Origin: Membranipora membranacea
Lineage: Eukaryota; Bryozoa; Gymnolaemata; Cheilostomatida; Membraniporidae
Direction: 5' to 3'
DNA: 64,000 nucleotides
NCBI GenBank assembly: GCA_914767715.1
Contig: OU612066.1
Coordinates: forward strand, 3,229,001-3,293,000
The notes below the pieces were generated by a model, which worked only from the letters and a program-made list of their open reading frames with translations, was not told the DNA's origin and made no database searches. Positions 61,032 through 64,000 of the stretch are shown piece after piece; position 1 is the stretch's first letter, and every line of letters begins with the position of its first letter. The position numbers were made by a program, and so were the translations under genes.

Positions 61032-61805
61032 TCAAAGCCTGATGACATTGATGTTAGCATTTCTTAAAGTTTTCTCAGCTTCTTCTTGATTTGTTTTTTT
61101 ATACACATTACTATATGCTAGTATAACAACATTTTGGTTATCTTTAAATTTATCGGCCATTTCCAGCGCACAATCTCGAAACTTGTTATCCACATTTTCC
61201 CTGCAGGGTATGTAGTAACTATACATAAGTAATATTTCCTTATTATCTGCGGCTTTTTTTAAAAAATCCAAACCAGGCTGTGTATACAGTAGCTGATACT
61301 CAGTATGTACCACAAACTTGCCCTCAACCCTGTTATTTTTCTTTTTATTTTTATTTTTTTCATTTAGGGCCCTTAACTTAGTATCAAATTTTGTAATAGC
61401 ATTTGCTTTAACATCCCGATATTTTTCATTTTGGAACACAATTTTCTCTTTTATAAAAAAATTTTCATCCATTCTTGCAACCACAAAATATTGATAATCA
61501 CGTGATGTAAACCCCACAGGTTTGGCACGCACTAGAAAGCTAAAAACACTTCTCAGAAAAGCATTCACAGTATCACATTGGCCTAGACTTAGACTAGCCT
61601 TGTTTAGCCCAGACTGAATCTTTTGCCTGGCATCCTCCTTTTGGTCTTGGGGTAGGTCTTTAATATACAGTTCTAAACAATCCTCAAACACCTCACTTGG
61701 ATTTTTGCTGGGATATCTTTCGATCACCTCTCTATCATGCCGACTGCTTTGATCACCTCTGCGTAATTTTCCCCTATGCTCTTTGCTCTGTCTCTTATGA
61801 TTCAT
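61032..61805 (-). CDS. Intronless ORF with deaminase-like HxE / PC...C signature
   Basis: 257 aa, single exon, no paralogue in the window. The N-terminal third is charged and may be helical. A Lys/Asn-rich stretch (about 148-158) precedes KFVVHTEYQLL (His167, Glu169), and 30 residues on lies LLMYSYYIPCRENVDNKFRD followed by Cys212 (Pro200, Cys201). His-x-Glu followed by Ser-containing PC and a second Cys is the zinc/proton-shuttle layout of the cytidine-deaminase superfamily. The gap between the two cysteines (10 residues) is longer than the usual 2-4. There is no signal peptide or membrane segment. An in-frame stop upstream (TGA near 61862) and no earlier ATG support this start. Function and even catalysis are unproven; a zinc-binding structural role is possible. 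Confidence 0.6.
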   Translation of the reverse strand: MNHKRQSKEHRGKLRRGDQSSRHDREVIERYPSKNPSEVFEDCLELYIKDLPQDQKEDARQKIQSGLNKASLSLGQCDTVNAFLRSVFSFLVRAKPVGFTSRDYQYFVVARMDENFFIKEKIVFQNEKYRDVKANAITKFDTKLRALNEKNKNKKKNNRVEGKFVVHTEYQLLYTQPGLDFLKKAADNKEILLMYSYYIPCRENVDNKFRDCALEMADKFKDNQNVVILAYSNVYKKTNQEEAEKTLRNANINVIRL

Positions 61806-62446
61806 CTCTGTCTTTCCTACAATCAGTTCAAGGTCTTCCAGATTAATTAGTTGGCTTCCATGTCACTCAGAGTAATACCAGCTTTTGTTGATTTACATGC
61901 GGAATTATATAATTTCATTACCAGGATCATCACAAAAATAATTCTGCTAGTTACTTTGCCAAAAAATATTGATGTGCTGACAGTGTTGGCCTCATTCCAT
62001 GTGATGCATACCACATACCATATCAGCATAATTTGATATCAATTTAGTTTTTTAATCATTGTCCTAATACTGCATGATGATGAATATTGAAGACTACCGA
62101 AAAACCGAAGCAATTCATAGTCTGGCAGCTAGTACTGCTATAGGTATGCAATATTTTCAAACTGAAAAGGTATGTAGCTTTTCCAAGTAAATCTTCGTAT
62201 TTATGAGTATGTACAGTACAAGCCCTACTAGCCCTGCCTATCAGATTGTGATTCTCTGTGGCATATTCCTATTTTTGTCATGGTAGCGTTTTGAGGATGT
62301 AAAAAATATTATTCCTTATTTCTCTTCTGAAATCATCTGAGCTGTGCCACGAATGAGGTCACTGAACTGTTGACAAAAGCATTCTATATTTCAAAATTAA
62401 TACTGCAAAATATCTTATTGAATAGTCGGTTTTAACTCTTGAATCT

Positions 62447-62489
62447 TGGTATTGTCAGGAGCATTTTTGTAACTCCTGACAAATACCAT
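62447..62489. repeat. Short hairpin
   Basis: TTGGTATT-GTCAGGAG pairs with CTCCTGAC-AAATACCA around an 11-nt loop. It is too short for a confident RNA-gene call. Confidence 0.5.
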
Positions 62490-62622
62490 AGTTATTATAC
62501 TGATATTTATTAGTGTAGGTAAGCAGCAGCCTTATAGGCCCTGTATTTATCAATTGAATTATGATTATTATGGACGGCACAGTGCAAATTAATGGTTTAT
62601 AAACTGTGCATGCGCTAAAAGC

Positions 62623-62812
62623 ATGCTTGTGTTATTCCATGGCTTACTCAGAGATGTTTAATTTATTTAGCCTTGATCTGCTGAGCTAGCAAAATGTAAC
62701 TTATTGTAATATCTTAAATGCTTGTGTTATTCCATGGCTTACTCAGAGATGTTTAATTTATTTAGCCTTGGTATGCTGAGCTAGCAAAATGTAACTTATT
62801 GTACTATCTTAA
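62623..62812 (+). repeat. 95-bp tandem duplication
   Basis: ATGCTTGTGTTATTCCATGG through AATGTAACTTATTGTAATATC is repeated once in tandem (offset 95 bp) with only a few substitutions. This is a recent local duplication. Confidence 0.92.
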
Positions 62813-63519
62813 ATAATCTGCCGTACAATGCAAAAGTGTAGCACAAAGGAGCCGATCATTAAGGCATAACTGATCATTATATCAAGCGCTAAATGCTTGG
62901 CGTGCTAATAATGATTGAAGGATGTTTGATTTAGCTTCAGTTTAATTATTATGAAACAAAAATATAATTAGGAAGATAATTAGTTAGTAATATGTAAATT
63001 TAGGCAGCAACTATTAGAGACACAACTGCCTCAACAAAAATAGTGTTCAACAATGTTTATTGCAGCAGTGACCTTTTAATCAATGCTATCCCCCCCCCCC
63101 CCCCATTTTATTAGCCACTACACTATGATTATTTATTTATTATTGGTTTTTAGTTGTGACTATTTATCTGGTCATGGAAAGCAGCATTAGAAAAACTGAT
63201 GGCTGTAGAATTATTATTAATTCTATGATTAACATAACTTATACATACTGGAAACTTCAGAATAGGAGTAAGATCATTTTTATGTTTAATAATTATTTAT
63301 TATCAAATAAATGACATACGTAGCGATGCCATGTGCTAACCAATATTTATCATATGTTTTATAATTAATCTTGGGTTTATGAGTCATGTATAGTCAGCAA
63401 ACAGTCAGCATCATTGCAAAATATCGACCCTAGCAAATGTTCTACTTATCAGCAAACGGAATTTCTTATGCGTCACCTCAACATTATTGCAACGTGCCAA
63501 CTCAACAATCCTAACACCC

Positions 63520-63528
63520 TATATAAGG
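63520..63528 (+). promoter_or_regulatory. TATA-box candidate
   Basis: TATATAAGG followed by GC-richer CAGGGCCCACCG about 25 bp upstream of the 40-bp repeat array. It is the best TATA match next to a compositional shift in the window. No downstream coding region is visible before the window ends. Confidence 0.4.
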
Positions 63529-63550
63529 CAGGGCCCACCGTAGTAAGTTT

Positions 63551-63755
63551 GGAGTAGCAATTTAGACTTTGGCAGCAAGGGTTTGTCAGAGGAGTATCAT
63601 TTTAGACTTTGGCAGCAAGGGTTTGTCAAAGTAGTAGCACTTTAGACTTTGGCAGCAAGGGTTTGTCAAGGGAGTAGCACTTTAGACTTTGGCAGCAAGG
63701 GTTTGTCAAAGGAGTAGCATTTTAGACTTTGGTAGCAAGGGTTTACCAAGAGTAT
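63551..63755 (+). repeat. 40-bp tandem repeat, five copies
   Basis: The unit TTTAGACTTTGGCAGCAAGG + GTTTGTCAAAGGAGTAGCAC starts at 63561, 63601, 63641, 63681 and 63721. The last copies decay (GGTAGCAAGGGTTTACC). The period is not a multiple of three. Confidence 0.95.
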
Positions 63756-63800
63756 CAATTTTAGACATTGGTGGTAAGAGATTAGTGAGAAGAATTACAG

Positions 63801-64000
63801 TTCAAGATTACGAGTTGAAGACACGGTGACAGAGACGTACACAAAGAGGAATTACAGAGTTCAAGATTACGAGTTGAAGACACGGTGACAGAGACGTACA
63901 CAAAGAGGAATTACAGAGTTCAAGATTACGAGTTGAAGACACGGTGACAGAGACGTACACAAAGAGGAATTACAGAGTTCAAGATTACGAGTTGAAGACA
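63801..64000 (+). repeat. 59-bp tandem repeat running off the window
   Basis: The unit starts TTCAAGATTACGAGTTGAAG and ends CACAAAGAGGAATTACAGAG. Starts are at 63801, 63860, 63919 and 63978, almost identical. It continues past position 64000, so the total size is unknown. Confidence 0.95.

Larger units (their letters stand above)
61806..63519. other. Intergenic DNA with hairpin and local duplication
   Basis: No gene recognised. It contains a short hairpin (62447-62489), a 95-bp tandem duplication (62623-62812) and a C homopolymer near 63090. Confidence 0.45.

Overview
The window is animal nuclear DNA. Its protein-coding genes are split by many GT-AG introns (roughly 50 bp to 2.4 kb). It carries Metazoa-specific families (a laminin chain, a cysteine-string co-chaperone and H+/myo-inositol-type transporters), a nuclear tRNA-Arg with internal promoter boxes, a tRNA-derived SINE and non-LTR retrotransposon pieces. 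It is AT-rich and has fairly compact genes and many short foldback elements. An early-branching invertebrate such as a sponge would fit, but nothing here proves the phylum.

Layout. (1) 4188-9497, minus strand: a carbonyl-reductase-type short-chain dehydrogenase of 280 aa. Its seventh coding exon exists as two tandem 64-nt versions. Intron 6 holds a foldback element, one arm of which is interrupted by a TTAA-flanked MITE. (2) 11981-15234, plus: a DNAJC5/cysteine-string protein of 219 aa. (3) 17428-25009, plus, and 25895-33565, minus: two SLC2A13-like sugar/inositol transporters (659 and 595 aa) arranged tail to tail. The second has two tandem, equal-length (157 nt) alternative exons encoding the same transmembrane segment. 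The first carries a very uniform 28-bp minisatellite in one intron and a 111-nt near-perfect hairpin in another. (4) 33.6-37 kb: an intergenic patch with a decayed LINE reverse transcriptase between inverted copies of an unnamed repeat. (5) 37082-54866, plus: a 39-exon laminin chain of 1994 aa whose architecture mixes beta-type (LF-like) and gamma/alpha-type (L4) modules. A tRNA-Arg(ACG) lies antisense in its fourth intron. (6) 55-64 kb: repeat-rich DNA with two further LINE fragments, an intronless 257-aa ORF with a deaminase-like HxE...PC...C signature, and two tandem-repeat arrays downstream of a TATA box at the right edge.

All five spliced models keep frame across every junction and end at one stop codon. 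The summed exon lengths are 843, 660, 1980, 1788 and 5985 nt. The genes look like independent housekeeping or structural loci rather than one pathway, except for the two transporter paralogues, which look like an inverted duplication. The most notable signals are the two mutually exclusive exon pairs in unrelated genes, the hybrid laminin, the lone deaminase-like ORF, and the MITE insertion whose empty site survives in the opposite arm of its host foldback.
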